A stretch of DNA of 64,000 nt from Acidimicrobiia bacterium (lineage in GTDB: Bacteria > Acidobacteriota > Vicinamibacteria > Vicinamibacterales > CAVVIG01): assembly GCA_016871175.1 (NCBI GenBank), contig VFZL01000011.1:1-64000 (forward strand), written 5' to 3'. Of this stretch, positions 1 through 9,820 are shown one piece after another. The first letter of the stretch is position 1, and every line of letters begins with the position of its first letter. The position numbers and the translations under genes were made by a program. The notes under the pieces are model-generated. The model saw only the letters and a program-made list of their open reading frames with translations, searched no databases and had not been told where the DNA came from.

Positions 1-1
1 C

Positions 2-136
2 GAGACGGCGCAGATGGCCGGCGAGGTGGCGGTGGAGGGCGCGGTGCCGCTGCGCTACAACGGCTACAAGGTGCCGCTGATGCGGAACCTGGTCATGCGC
101 GCGCTCCGTGGCACGACCACGGCGCAGACGACGTAG
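2..136 (+). CDS. C-terminal fragment of a xanthine dehydrogenase-type FAD-binding subunit (cut by the window edge)
   Basis: Only the last 44 residues are inside the window, in one open frame ending with TAG at 134-136. The segment with LRYNGYKVPL followed by a short basic tail resembles the C-terminal end of the FAD-binding subunit of molybdenum hydroxylases (xanthine dehydrogenase/CO dehydrogenase medium chain), where a Pro-Leu-Arg-x-Asn-x-Tyr-Lys motif closes the protein. In that family the subunit passes electrons from the 2Fe-2S subunit to FAD. No partner subunit is visible, because the upstream sequence is missing. The call rests on this short motif only. Confidence 0.5.
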   Translation, partial: ETAQMAGEVAVEGAVPLRYNGYKVPLMRNLVMRALRGTTTAQTT

Positions 137-350
137 TCGGCAAAGTCTCAAGTCAGCAAGTCGCCAGTCGCAAGTCACGTCCGGCGGCGGGCCGAATGGC
201 CCGCCCATATCTGACATGGGCGCGCGTTGAGCGCGCCGACGACGTGACTGACGACTTGTGACTTTCGCGCGCCCGCCTAGCTCCCTCCCTGTCTACCAGC
301 CCAGCCCCTTACCTGCCTACCTGCCTTCGTCCGAGAGCTATGATCCGGTC
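137..350. repeat. Low-complexity intergenic region with AAGTC-type short repeats and a CTACCTGC-type tract
   Basis: No gene is visible. From about 137 to 180 the sequence repeats AGTC/AAGTC cores every 5-9 bases. The 9-mer AGTCACGTC (173-181) is followed by its exact inverse GACGTGACT (241-249), a possible stem with a loop of about 60 nt. Around 300-331 lies a pyrimidine-rich tract with repeated CTGCCTAC units. Similar tracts occur near 4.1, 4.3, 5.5 and 6.7 kb. Function unknown. Confidence 0.5.
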
Positions 351-1228
351 ATGCTCTCGCTTGCTCAGCTGACGCACGTGTATCCGAACGGGACCCGCGC
401 GCTTGACGGCGTCACGCTCGAGGTGCCTTGCGGGATGTTCGGTTTGCTCGGGCCCAACGGCGCGGGCAAGTCGACCCTGATGCGCTGCATCGCTGCGCTC
501 CAGATCCCGACATCCGGCACCATCCGCTTCGGCGAGATCGACGTGGTGGCCGATCCGATGTCCCTCAGGCGGACGCTCGGTTACCTTCCTCAGGACTTCG
601 GCGTCTACCCGCGCGTAACCGCCGTCGACATGCTCGATCACTTGGCGGTGCTCAAGGGCCTTGCGAGCCGAGGCAACCCCGCCAGACCGTCGAGGCATTG
701 CTGAAGCAGGTGAACCTCTGGGAGGTGAGGAAGACCGCGCTGGCGAGCTTCTCGGGCGGGATGCGTCAGCGCTTCGGCATCGCGCAAGCGCTCATTGGCA
801 ACCCGGGCCTCGTGATCGTCGACGAGCCCACCGCGGGCCTCGATCCCGAGGAACGCAACCGCTTTATCAACCTGCTCTCGGAGATCGGCGAGCAAGTCGT
901 CGTGATTCTCTCCACCCACATCGTCGATGACGTGTCGAACCTGTGCCAGCGGATGGCCATCATCGCGTCAGGGCGGATTGTCAGGGCCGGTGCGCCGATC
1001 GACCTGATGGCGGAGCTCGACGGTCAGGTGTGGCGGAAGACCATCGACAATCGCGAGCTCGACGCCCATCGCAGCGCACACGACGTGATCTCGACGCATC
1101 TCTTCGGAGGACGCACCATCATTCACGTCCTCGCCGATCGCCAGCCCGGCGCCGGCTTCGAGCAGACGAAGAGCGGGCTCGAGGACGTCTACTTCGCCGC
1201 TCTCTCCACCGTCCGGCGCGCGGCATAA
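351..1228 (+). pseudogene. ABC transporter ATP-binding protein, frameshifted
   Basis: This is an ABC ATPase of the ABC-2 exporter type, here the partner of the permease/M1-peptidase fusion gene just downstream. The first half (from ATG 351) carries Walker A, GPNGAGKST. The second half carries the signature FSGGMRQR, Walker B (VIVDEP) and a switch histidine (STH). The two halves lie in different frames. The reading frame must change between about 670 and 690, where RQTVEALL resumes in the +1-shifted frame, consistent with loss of one base. All motifs survive, so the gene was intact recently or the frameshift is a sequencing error. The ORF track start at 258 is too early, since homology begins at MLSLAQLTHVYPNG. 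Confidence 0.8.
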
Positions 1229-1380
1229 TGACTCGGGGCTCTGCCCCGAATGGGCCTTGGCCGCCGTAGCGACGACGCCCATCGCTGCCGCCGCGCGCGG
1301 CGCAGTCGCTACGCGGGGGCCCGACACCCCGCTCCGTTCCTTCGCGGGCGCGCCGTGCGCGCCGTACAGGAGACACCGCA
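1229..1380 (+). repeat. Dispersed palindromic intergenic element, copy A (terminator-like hairpin)
   Basis: Directly after the ATPase stop codon the sequence forms TCGGGG-CTCTG-CCCCGA (1233-1249), a perfect 6-bp GC stem with a 5-nt loop. It is followed by a GTCGCT..GCGGGGGCCC segment and a GC palindrome (GCGCGCCGTGCGCGCC) just before the next ATG. A second copy with the same order of elements lies at 29980-30096. It may act as a transcription terminator or attenuator, but there is no U-tract. Confidence 0.55.
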
Positions 1381-4120
1381 TGTTCAGGCACGTCGCCGCG
1401 TTCGAGTTCGGCTATCACTTCCGATCGCCCGTGTTCTGGGTGACCACGTTGCTGTTCGGGCTTCTGACGTTTGGCGCGATCACCTCCGATCAAGTGCAGG
1501 TCGGATCCATTGGTAACGTAAAGAAGAACTCACCTTACGCGATCGCGCAGACGCTGCAGGTGATGAGCCTGTTTGCCGTGTTCATCATGGCGGCCTTCGT
1601 GGCCAACGTGATCGTGCGAGGCGATGAGACCGGCTTTGCGCCGATCGTGCACTCGACGCGGGTCTCGACGTTCGACTACCTCTTCGGTCGTTTCACGGGT
1701 GCGTTCGCGGCCGGCTGCTTGGCGTTCGCCGGGGTGCCGCTCGCCATGCTGCTCGGGTCGTTCATGCCGTGGATCGACCCCGAGACGCTAGGCCCGACGC
1801 GATTGGGGCACTACCTCTACGCCTACGCCGTGTTGTGCGTGCCGACGCTACTCGTGATGGGCGCCTTCTGTTTCGCGCTGGCCACGATGACGCGATCGAT
1901 GGTCAGCACCTACGTCGGTCTGGTCGGCTTGCTCATGATCTACTTCGTCGCTTCCGCGTACTTCACGCGCCCCGAGTACGAGTGGATCGTCGGCCTTGTG
2001 GAGCCGTTCGGCATGGGCGCCGTGTCGTACGTGACGAAGTATTGGACCACGGCCGAGCGCAACACGCAGCTGCCCGCGATGGCCGGCGTGCTGCTCTGGA
2101 ATCGGGCGATCTGGCTCGGAGCCGGATTCTCGCTGCTTGGGACAACGTGGTTCCTCTTCCGCCGCGCGCGGGCCGCTTCGAAGAAGGCGTTGGCGCGACC
2201 CACTGCGGACGCACCCCAGAGCATCGACACGCGCACGGCCGCCGCGTTGCCTGTTCCCCGGTTCGACGCGGCGACGAGCCGAACGCAGCTCGTGGCCCTG
2301 GCGCGCTTCGACATGGCGGCCGTCTTTCGGAGCCCCGCGTTCTTCGTTCTCTTGGGCATCGGCTTTCTGAACGCGTTCGGCGGGCTCTGGTTCGCCGAGG
2401 ACATGTACGGCGACCGATTCCATCCGGTGACGCGGATCATGGTCCAGGCGCTCGCCGGCGCGTTCACGTTGATCCCCTTGATCGTCTCGATCTACTACGC
2501 GGGCGAGCTCGTGTGGCGGGAGCGTGAGCGACGGCTCCACGAGATGGTCGATGCCACGCCGGCGCCAGACTGGGCGAGTTCAACTACCGCGTCTACGCAT
2601 TCGAGCCCGCGCTGCCACCTGGCGGTCGCATCGATCTCCGATTCGAGACCGTACGCGGACAGCGCGGGTTTCGAAACCGGCGCAACCAGACCGACATCGT
2701 CTTCAACGGCACGTTCGTCGACAACAGCGCGATCGCGCCCCTGGTCGGCATTTGGCGTGATTTCGTCCTGCGCGACTGCGCCAAGCGCCGCAAGTACGGC
2801 CTCCCGCCGGAGCTCAGGCTTCCGAAGCTGGAGGACGAGAGTGCGCGTGTCAGCCATTATCTGCGGCCCGACAGCGACTGGGTGACGGGCACGATCACGG
2901 TGTCCACGGACGCGGACTAGGAAGCGATCGCCCCTGGCGACCGTGTGTCGGACACCGTCGAGGGCGGGCGGCGCACCGTGCGCTTCCGGAACGACACACC
3001 GATCATGCACTTCTTCTCGATTCAGTCGGCCGCGTACGCCGTCACGCGCGATCGATGGCGAGACGTCGACCTGGCGGTCTACTACCACCCGACGCACGCG
3101 TACAACGTGGACCGCATGGTCACGGCCATGAAGGGCTCCTTGGACTACTTCACGGAGCGCTTCAGCCCGTTCCAGTTCAAGCAATTGCGCATCCTCGAGT
3201 TCCCGGCCTATCGATCGTTCGCGCAGTCGTTCGCCAACACGATTCCGTACTCCGAGGGCATCGGATTCGTCGCGACCTACGACGAGCCGGACAAAATTGA
3301 CCTCGTGACCTACGTCACCGCGCACGAGGTGGGGCATCAGTGGTGGGGCCATCAGATCATCGGTGCCGGCATGCAGGGGATGACGTTGCTGGTCGAGACG
3401 CTTGCTCAGTACTCCGCCCTGATGGTGATGGAGCAGATGTACGGGCCGCACCAGATCCGCAAGTTCTTGAAGTTCGAGCTCGACAACTATCTGAGAAGCC
3501 GGGGCGGGGAGCTGATCGAGGAGCTGCCCCTCGAACGGGTCGAGGACCAGCAGTACATCCACTATCAGAAGGGATCGGTGGCGATGTGCCTCTTGAAGGA
3601 CGTCCTCGGGGCTGAGGCCGTCAATCGCGCGCTCCGTGGGCTGCTGAGCGAGTACGCGTTCAAGGCTGCGCCGTATCCCACCTCGCGAGATCTGATTCGT
3701 CATCTGCGCGCGCAGGCAAACCCCGAGCAGCAGGCGCTCATCACGGATCTCTTCGAGCGCATCACGCTCTACGACGCGAAGGTGACCAGCGCCGTGAAGA
3801 CGCACCGCAGCGACGGTCAGTGGGATGTTGTCGTCGACGTCGATGCGCGTAAGCTGTACGCGGACGGAGAGGGACGCAAGACCGACGCGACGCTCGACGA
3901 GCCATTCGACGTCGGCGTTTTCACGGCGGAACCTGGCCGGAGGGGCTTCGACGATAGCGATGTGGTGCTGTTCGAACGGCGCCCGATCCGTTCAGGCGCG
4001 CAGCAGCTTCGCGTGACCGTGTCCGTCGAGCCGACGTTTGTCGGGATCGACCCCTACAACAAGCGCATCGACCGCAACTCTGAGGACAACGTGCGCGGGG
4101 TCGATCTCTCGGGGATCTAG
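1381..4120 (+). pseudogene. ABC permease / M1-family aminopeptidase fusion, broken by an internal deletion and a nonsense codon
   Basis: The family is a single large protein (roughly 1,200 residues in relatives, from general knowledge) with an ABC-2-type permease N-terminus and an M1 zinc-peptidase C-terminus. From ATG 1381 the first about 395 residues show hydrophobic helices typical of the permease. Near 2570 the frame jumps: permease sequence stops after DATPAPDW and peptidase-domain sequence continues in another frame, so a sizeable middle part (perhaps 0.8 kb) is missing. In the second frame an in-frame TAG at 2918-2920 stands where relatives would be expected to have Gln (DAD-stop-EAIAPGD), consistent with CAG to TAG. 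The peptidase core is still present: HEVGHQWWGH followed by VETLAQY. With the frameshifted ATPase upstream, the whole transporter locus appears dead, or misassembled. Confidence 0.8.
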
Positions 4121-5095
4121 GGGGCTACCCGGGTAGGAGCTAGGGAGCTACGGGGCTAGTCGCGCAGAGTGGAGCGAGCCGTGGGCGCGAGCGCGTTCGG
4201 TTAACCCAGACCCCCGCTAATGCTGCCTACGATCACCTGGAGGCGTGATGATCGTCAACGAATCGTATGCAGCTGGAAATGCGCGAGTACCTCAGCGTGC
4301 ACCCAGGTGATTTGGCTGCCCACCTACCTTATCAGCCCACCTGCCCCACCCGCCCTTCTCCTTCCACCACGCCCGCCGTACCCGCCCACTTCGAGAGGCA
4401 CAGTCAGCCTGACGAAAGCCTGAGGCAGCGTCGCACAACGTAAAGACAGGCACGCGCAAAGCCCTGTCACGCCTCCGCAAGCGCAAGGCACCCGTCCACT
4501 TCGAGCAGGCGCCCTTCCGCAGATCGCAGACGCCTCCGCAATAGGGCCGCGCAGCCTCGATGACCTCACTGGCACGCCAAACGAGGACACTGACGCCAGC
4601 GCTCTCGGCTGGGTGGCAGGTCACTTCGATTGGATGGCGCGCCGTCTTAAGTGAGTGGCAGAGCGTTTCGGTTCGATGGCATGTCGTTTCGGCCCGGTGG
4701 CGCACCGTCTCGAGTCGGTGGCGAGCCGTTTCGAGTTGGTGGTAGGCGCTCTCTCGTCGTCGGCGCGCCATTTAGGGTCGCTGGCGGGCTATCCGAGTGA
4801 CTGGCGAGTGAAATAGCGTCGGTGGCTGCGTCCCGATGGCCCGGTGCGAGAGATTCACACTCCGTGCGCTTGCCGAGTCCGACTAACGTTCTTTGTGCAC
4901 CAACGCCTCGCCGGAATCGTCGAGTGCGACGAAGATAGCAGCGCCATGACCGGCCTGGATCGAGCGCGTGAACTGATCGCGGAGGAGAAGGAGCGCCAGA
5001 TTGGGGTGCTGGATCGTGTGCGTGCCGAGCTCGATCACGACGCGAGCCCGCAGGGCCAAGGCAAGTAGCCGGATCGGCCGCGCCGGGCCTGCTTC
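4121..5095. other. Gene-poor stretch with low-complexity tracts
   Basis: About 1 kb without a convincing gene. It starts with GGGGCTA/GGAGCTA-like units (4121-4163), a pyrimidine-rich CCACCTGCCC tract (about 4310-4390), and then the 21-bp tandem repeat listed separately. ORFs here in three frames are translations of these repeats and have no family signature. Confidence 0.6.
4614..4844. repeat. Degenerate 21-bp tandem repeat, about 11 units
   Basis: Units start with TGGC and are mostly exactly 21 bp: 4614, 4635, 4656, 4677, 4698 and 4719, then slightly irregular units (20-22 bp) to about 4844. The best-conserved pair is TGGCGCACCGTCTCGAGTCG and TGGCGAGCCGTTTCGAGTTG. A further possible unit begins at 4570. 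Because 21 is a multiple of three, several frames stay open and encode seven-residue repeats, for example HRLETVR on the minus strand and RWRAVSS on the plus strand. There is no clear start site or coding bias, so I treat it as non-coding tandem DNA. Confidence 0.75.
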
Positions 5096-5440
5096 TCACG
5101 GGATGCTGACATCGCGGAACTCGAGTCGCCGCGGATCTAGTGGCACCGGTGGCGGCATCACCCAGGAGTGCGACCCAACACGGACGATCACCGGCGCCTC
5201 TGAGGCGTTGTGCGCTCGTCGAAGTCGAAGAGGAACGCGTGACCCGGTTCGTGAAACTCGCCAATCGGATGTTCGTTCAGGAGGCGCGTGCGCCGCTGGG
5301 GCGCGAACCGAGCGCGGAAGTCCGCCACCTCCCACTCCTCGAGCATCACGTCGGTGCGCACCTGGTGCTCGGTGAGCCAGGCGATGGCTCGATCAGGTGA
5401 CGCTGTCGAAGGGGGGAAACCGGAGAGGAGCCGGAGGGCC
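5096..5440 (-). pseudogene. Remnant of an unidentified protein gene
   Basis: Reading the minus strand gives coding-like sequence without a start: SPDRAIAWLTEHQ, then LNEHPIGEFHEPGHAFLFDF. Near 5210-5220 the frame changes and continues as NASEAPVIVRVGSHSW to a stop at 5096. The amino-acid composition (His, Phe, Trp, Glu, balanced charge) differs from the arginine-rich shadow ORFs nearby. I do not recognise the family. It is best read as the 3' part of a decayed gene with one frameshift. Confidence 0.3.
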
Positions 5441-5452
5441 GGTGGATCCGAT

Positions 5453-5524
5453 AAGGCGGGTAGAGAGGAGCTAGGCGAGATAGGAAAGCTACCCGCCCCT
5501 CCTGCCTACCTGCCTACCCGCCTT
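5453..5524. repeat. Low-complexity inverted repeat behind the cupin gene
   Basis: AAGGCGGGTAG (5453-5463) is matched by its perfect inverse CTACCCGCCTT (5514-5524), with another inverse copy CTACCCGCC at 5489-5497. The right side is a run of CTACCTGC-like units. It lies immediately beyond the stop codon of the minus-strand cupin gene, so it could end that transcript. The 50-nt loop and lack of a U-tract make this uncertain. Confidence 0.4.
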
Positions 5525-5526
5525 GA

Positions 5527-6120
5527 TCAGGACGCGTTGACCGAGACGATGAACATCGAGACGGGTGCTGAGCTGTCGTTGCGCCAGGAGTGCAGCGTGC
5601 TCCGTTCGACGACCAAGTCGCCGGCTCGGACGACCGTCTCCTGTGTGTCGGTCATGTAGGTGAGCCCACCGTTCAGGATCAGGCAATACGAGATGCCGGC
5701 GCCCTTGTGAAAACCGATCCGATTTTGCATCGTCGGTTTCTTATCGGTGTGCGGCGGGATTGACGCGACGAAGCAGCGCGTTTGACCCGTGGCCGTGCTG
5801 AGCGCGTGCGCCGGCTCACCCTTGGCGCCTTCGCCCATCACCTTGCCGGCAGGTGTCGAGAAGAGATTGGCCAGCTCGACGCTGTCATCGGTTCCGATGA
5901 ACGACTTGCCTTCGGCATTGAGCGCGCTCACGACCCTCCGCAGCTTGCCGTTCTGCGGCGTGATCGATCCGACGTCGCCGGCAGCCGCCCCCGCTTCGGC
6001 CACAAGCGCGCCAAAGAGGCCTGTCGCCAGCGTGAGACCACCCGCAGCCGACATCTGCAGCATTTCCCGTCGTCCGGTTCGACGCGCACGGCCTTTGTTG
6101 GTGCCCTGATGTTTTTCCAT
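5527..6120 (-). CDS. Tat-exported cupin-domain protein
   Basis: A 197-residue protein with a twin-arginine signal (RR at residues 17-18, followed by a hydrophobic stretch to about residue 45), implying folded export to the periplasm. The C-terminal half is a cupin barrel: the motif around GAGISYCLILNGGLTYM and the second strand VRAGDLVVERSTLHSWRN with the typical Gly-Asp and a His before Trp. Cupins of this sort often bind one metal and act as sensors or small-molecule enzymes; no substrate can be assigned. It is followed on the same strand by no other gene and preceded, 12 bp upstream, by the SnoaL/LEH-like gene, so the two probably form an operon of exported proteins. Confidence 0.7.
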   Translation of the reverse strand: MEKHQGTNKGRARRTGRREMLQMSAAGGLTLATGLFGALVAEAGAAAGDVGSITPQNGKLRRVVSALNAEGKSFIGTDDSVELANLFSTPAGKVMGEGAKGEPAHALSTATGQTRCFVASIPPHTDKKPTMQNRIGFHKGAGISYCLILNGGLTYMTDTQETVVRAGDLVVERSTLHSWRNDSSAPVSMFIVSVNAS

Positions 6121-6132
6121 GGGTGCCTCTCC

Positions 6133-6603
6133 TCAGCCCACCTTCACGGTGAAGTCCAACCACTCGGCGATGAGGCCGTTCTTCATGAAGAACACGCCGA
6201 CGCCGTTCCAGTCGATCTTGCGATTCGGTAGTGTAAACCGATCGAACCGCTCGTTGACGACCATTGGACCCCTCGCGAACGTCTGCACGATCTTGAACTC
6301 GGCCCGCTCGGGTGACCCGAGCATCTTCTTCAGCCCGTCGACGATCGCTTGACGGCCCTTGATCGGCTGCGCCGTTTCCGATGGGCGGAAGACGCAGTCC
6401 TCGGCGAGGAATGTTCCGATCTTGTCGAAATCGACCGGTGCCTTCCACGCCGCGCACATCTCGTTCACCACCTTTACGTTGGCTTTCTCTGCGGCGGTCA
6501 TGCCCGCAGCCGATGCGACGCTCGGCAAGGCGAGCGATCCCGCCGCTCCGACAAGCGACGCCGCGAGGAAGTGACGCCGATCGACGACCGGTTCTTCGTG
6601 CAT
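6133..6603 (-). CDS. Tat-exported SnoaL-like / limonene-1,2-epoxide hydrolase-fold protein
   Basis: Start chosen at ATG 6603 because GGAGG lies 5 nt upstream; the track start (6666) is 21 codons too early. The 156-residue product opens with a Tat-type signal (DRRHFLAASLVGAAGSLAL, cleavage near ASA). The rest fits the cone-shaped SnoaL/LEH fold: an N-terminal helix with VNEMCAAW, then FLAEDCVFRP, KGRQAIVDGL and the final strand GLIAEWLDFTVKV. LEH enzymes use an Asp-Arg-Asp triad; ERFDRF and AEWLDF could supply part of it, but I cannot confirm the geometry. It lies just upstream of the cupin gene in the same direction. Confidence 0.7.
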   Translation of the reverse strand: MHEEPVVDRRHFLAASLVGAAGSLALPSVASAAGMTAAEKANVKVVNEMCAAWKAPVDFDKIGTFLAEDCVFRPSETAQPIKGRQAIVDGLKKMLGSPERAEFKIVQTFARGPMVVNERFDRFTLPNRKIDWNGVGVFFMKNGLIAEWLDFTVKVG

Positions 6604-6654
6604 CTTGGCCTCCATCATGACGCGCCCGCTCGGAGCGGGGCGTTCCTCACCGAG

Positions 6655-6712
6655 CTCAGAACTCAAGACTCCGGCTCACAGCTGATAGCTCGCAGCTCAT
6701 AGCTGCCGATCG
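6655..6712. repeat. Short AGCT-heptamer low-complexity repeat
   Basis: Between the TonB-receptor remnant and the LEH-like gene the sequence repeats AGCT every seven bases (AGCTGAT, AGCTCGC, AGCTCAT, AGCTGCC), preceded by an AACTCAAGACT-like stretch. It resembles the other heptamer tracts in this window in position (gene borders) and period. Confidence 0.5.
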
Positions 6713-6716
6713 ATTC

Positions 6717-7970
6717 CTAGAACACCATCCGGAACCCGACCTGCACCATCCGAGGCGCATAAGAGACGTTTGCGTCGCGCACGGGTCTGAGATAGACGGC
6801 ACGCGGTGCAGCGGTGGCACGTTGATGTCGTTGCGATCGATGATCGACCCATCGCGGCGAATCCTGCCGGGGTAGGCGGCGTTTCCCGAAGCCGTGACGT
6901 CGGCTCCGGGTACGCTGGTCTGATCGAGCCCGACTGCACCACCTGCCCGTCCTGCGAGGTGATGTAGTTGTAGCCAGGCTTCAGCTCGTTGACGATGCGG
7001 TTGCCGAAAGTCTTCGTGAAGTTGGCGAACCACGTGTTGCTCTCGAGCCGCTTGCTGCTGGCCCGTGACGGATGCAACGTGTTGCCGCCCGTGCTGCCGC
7101 CGGACGCGGCATCCGTGTACGGTTGCCAGAACCGCCAGAGGTTGGCCCGGGTCATCAGGCGCAGCGACTGACTCAGCTGGTTGTCGGAGCGCACGCCAGA
7201 CTTGTGTTCGGTTCGCGTCCCCGTGAGGTCCGTGACGTTGAACCGTGGATAGGGGCCGTTGAAGGCGTAGGTCTGTGGGTCACGCTCGAATTCGTAGTTG
7301 ACGAAGAAATGGTTGCGATCGGTGCGAATCGGACCACCAAATGTCGTGCTGATCTGCTGGTTCGAGTACGGCAGCACCCGATCGAAGATAAAGTCCTTGG
7401 CGTTGAGATCATCATCACGGAAGCACCCGGACAGCAAGCCCGAGAAGTTGTTCGTGCCGGCCCTGGTGACGGCGTTGGCCTGGACGCAAATCGATCGACC
7501 CTGCGTCGCGTCGAACCGGCTGCTGATGAATTCGAACTCGCCGATGGCGTCTCGACTGAATCTCGGTTGTCCCCAGCGAGCGCACGCCATCATGTTGCTG
7601 ACTTGCTGACCGTCAAGGTTTAGCTGGAACTCGCCCGCGCGCGGCTCGGCGCGATTCGCCGTGGCCACCGGCGACTCGCCCACGGCGTTCGTGTTGTTGC
7701 CGGGCGCGAGCATCGTCAGATCCATCCAGTTGCGCCCGTTGACGGGGAGCTCTGAGAGCTGCCGTGAGTCGACGTTGCCGCCAAGCTTCGACTGGACGAC
7801 GCGTTACCCGAAGCGACGTGCAGCGCGGTGACGGTCGCACCAGGGAGGACGGCGTCGGTCGAATCGGCGATCGAACCCGAGAGGGTGACTTCCTGCGCGT
7901 GAACCGCCAGCGGGAGCAGCGTGAGCACGATTGCCGTCACGATCGCGCGCACGAACACAGACCTGACCAT
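6717..7970 (-). pseudogene. Oar-like TonB-dependent outer-membrane receptor, heavily deleted
   Basis: The N-terminus from ATG 7970 has a signal peptide (AVHAQ) and the start of a carboxypeptidase-regulatory domain (LSGSIADSTDAVLPGATV). About 45 codons in, the frame jumps to plug-domain sequence (DSRQLSELPVNGRNWMDLT), so the segment between is deleted. The middle contains plug and early barrel motifs (AVTRAGTNNFSG, NYEFERDP). Near 6830-6950 it shifts frame at least twice more before ending in a typical receptor C-terminus, YAPRMVQVGFRMVF with terminal Phe. Total coding matter is about 400 residues against roughly 1,000 in intact relatives. Such receptors are usually linked to uptake of polymers or chelates. 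This copy cannot form a barrel. Confidence 0.8.
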
Positions 7971-8107
7971 CACCTGAGCCTCCGGCGCACCCACTGGGCG
8001 CGTGTTCGCTGGATGCGAGACAGGAGAGTATTCCGGCTGGGCCCGATCACGTCAAGCCCAAGTGTCGCGGGCCCGAGGAGTCATCGTTGACTGTGGGCCC
8101 AGTGGCG

Positions 8108-9815
8108 CTACGGTTGCGCGAGGCGCGCGCGTGCCTGCACGAGGGCAGGATGATCCGAATCGGCGTCGCGCCAGCGTTAGACCGCTTCCTCGAACGCGTG
8201 CCGGGCGGCGGCGCGATCGCCGCGCGCGTCGGCGGCGAGCGCGAGCGCGAAGGACGTCCCGCCATAGTTGGAATCGTGCGCGCGCATCTCGTCGGCAAGC
8301 TGAGCGGACAGCCCGGCGTCGCCCGCCTGTCGTGCCGCCCTTGCCGCCGCCTCGAGCGTGAACAACGTCTGACCCCATGCGTCCGGGTCAGGTCTGGCGC
8401 GCAGGCTCGCGATCGCCTGGCGAATCATCGACCGGCCTCGCTCACGGTCGCCGCTGCACAGGAGGAACTCTCCCTGGGCGAGTCGCAGGTCTGGCGCCAG
8501 CTCTGAAGCCGCGGGGCCGCCGGCCTTCAGGGCGGTCAGGGCGGCGTCGGCTTCACGGCTCGCGTCTGACAACCGGCCAGCCCACATGCCCTTGGGTGGC
8601 TCCCAAATGGCCGCCGGCACGGACGACGGGGTCCGCGTGCTTGGTGAGCTGCAGCGAAGCCAACAACGCGTCGGCCACCGCACCGCGGGCGAGGAGCAAC
8701 GCCGGCCAGTCTCGTTTCCCGAGTTCCTCGGTCAGCAGCGGTGCCGAAACACGGAACGCCGGACGCAGGAGGTCCTCGGCCGCCTTCAGTCGACCCACGT
8801 AGCGGTACGCGCCCGCGAGCAGGCTCGTGTTGTGATGGGTGTGCCAGTCATACTCAGGCGGCACGGGATCCGCCTTGAACCTGGCCTTTGCGAGCGCGTC
8901 CCCTCGTTCGAATGCGGCTATCGCCTCGCGCACGCGGCCCACGCGTCGCAGGCTGTGCGCGAGCATGTGATGTGCGTGGGGCACCGACGGCGCCATCTTC
9001 GCGTAGGCCTGGCTCTCCTGTAGCGCGAGGTCGATTTGTCCGCTGTTCCCGTACGCGTGCGCGAGATAGTGCAGGGCAGCGAACCCCGCGGGCGCGGCCT
9101 GCAGCGCCCGCCGGAAGAAGGGGACAGCCGCACCATTGGTGGCGGTGCCCGTGGCTCCGCCGCTTGCGCTCGCCGCCTTGCCACGAAGCACGAGAAGCTC
9201 GACGTCCTCTGGATAGCGCAGAAGGGCGCTGTCCAATGCGGCCGCGTAGCCCGCGCCATCCCTCGGATCCATCAACGCGCTCAGCTGCCGGCGTCGGAGG
9301 TCGATTCGCGCGCGGTCGCGCGCACCCGCAGACGTCTCGAGCGCCTGCGCGCGCTTCAGCGCGGTGGTCGCGCCCTCTAGCGAGCCCAGCCCACCGAAGG
9401 CGAAGCTGAGGCCGAGGTGTGCCATCGCGAGCTGCGGATCGGCTCGCAGAGCCATGTTGAACGCGCGCGCGGCATCCAGCCATGCGAACGAATGGAGGTG
9501 GGCGAGCCCCTCGTCGTACCAGCCCTGCGCCTCAAGCGAGCGTGTCGTCACGGGTTCGTGCGCCACGCCGATGCCGATCCGCTTCGTGAGCGGTCGCCCG
9601 AGAATCTCGAGCGGGATGGCACGTAGGATGGCGTGGCTTGCGTGGGCTTGTCCACGCGCACCGCCAGCGCCGTGTGCCCCGCCGACACCCGCAGCGATGA
9701 ACACAACCAGTGTGGTGGCGACGGTCCGTACGCGGTTCCCGCTGGCCCACGCCTTCCGATTCAAGTGCGACCGCGCGAGGGAAGCGAGTTGGGGAAGAAG
9801 AGTGCCCACGCTCAC
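8108..9815 (-). pseudogene. Tetratricopeptide-repeat protein with a frameshift and a nonsense codon
   Basis: A GTG at 9815 starts a protein with an N-terminal membrane or signal segment (TVATTLVVFIAAGVGG) followed by TPR-like helical pairs (EGLAHLHSFAWLDAARAFN; AYGNSGQIDLALQESQAYA). Around 8620-8640 the frame changes: the first frame fades after LTKHADPVV and the second takes over with AAIWEPPKGMWAG. An in-frame TAA at 8177-8179 interrupts the last helix (FEEAV-stop-RWRDADSDHPALVQ), after which coding-like sequence runs to a TAG at 8108. Such proteins are common acidobacterial TPR proteins of unknown role. It is transcribed divergently from the ankyrin gene at 9835. Confidence 0.7.
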
Positions 9816-9820
9816 CGCAG

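Noticed and set aside
2495-3805. 436-residue minus-strand ORF
   Set aside because: Antisense shadow of the M1 peptidase part; the opposite strand carries the HEVGH motif and family sequence.
4560-4745. Plus- and minus-strand ORFs with perfect seven-residue repeats (RWRAVSS-like, HRLETVR-like)
   Set aside because: They arise from the 21-bp tandem repeat, are open in several frames at once, and have no ribosome-binding site or stable coding signal.
4614-4844. CRISPR-like regular repeat
   Set aside because: Units are contiguous without unique spacers, and no cas gene is present.
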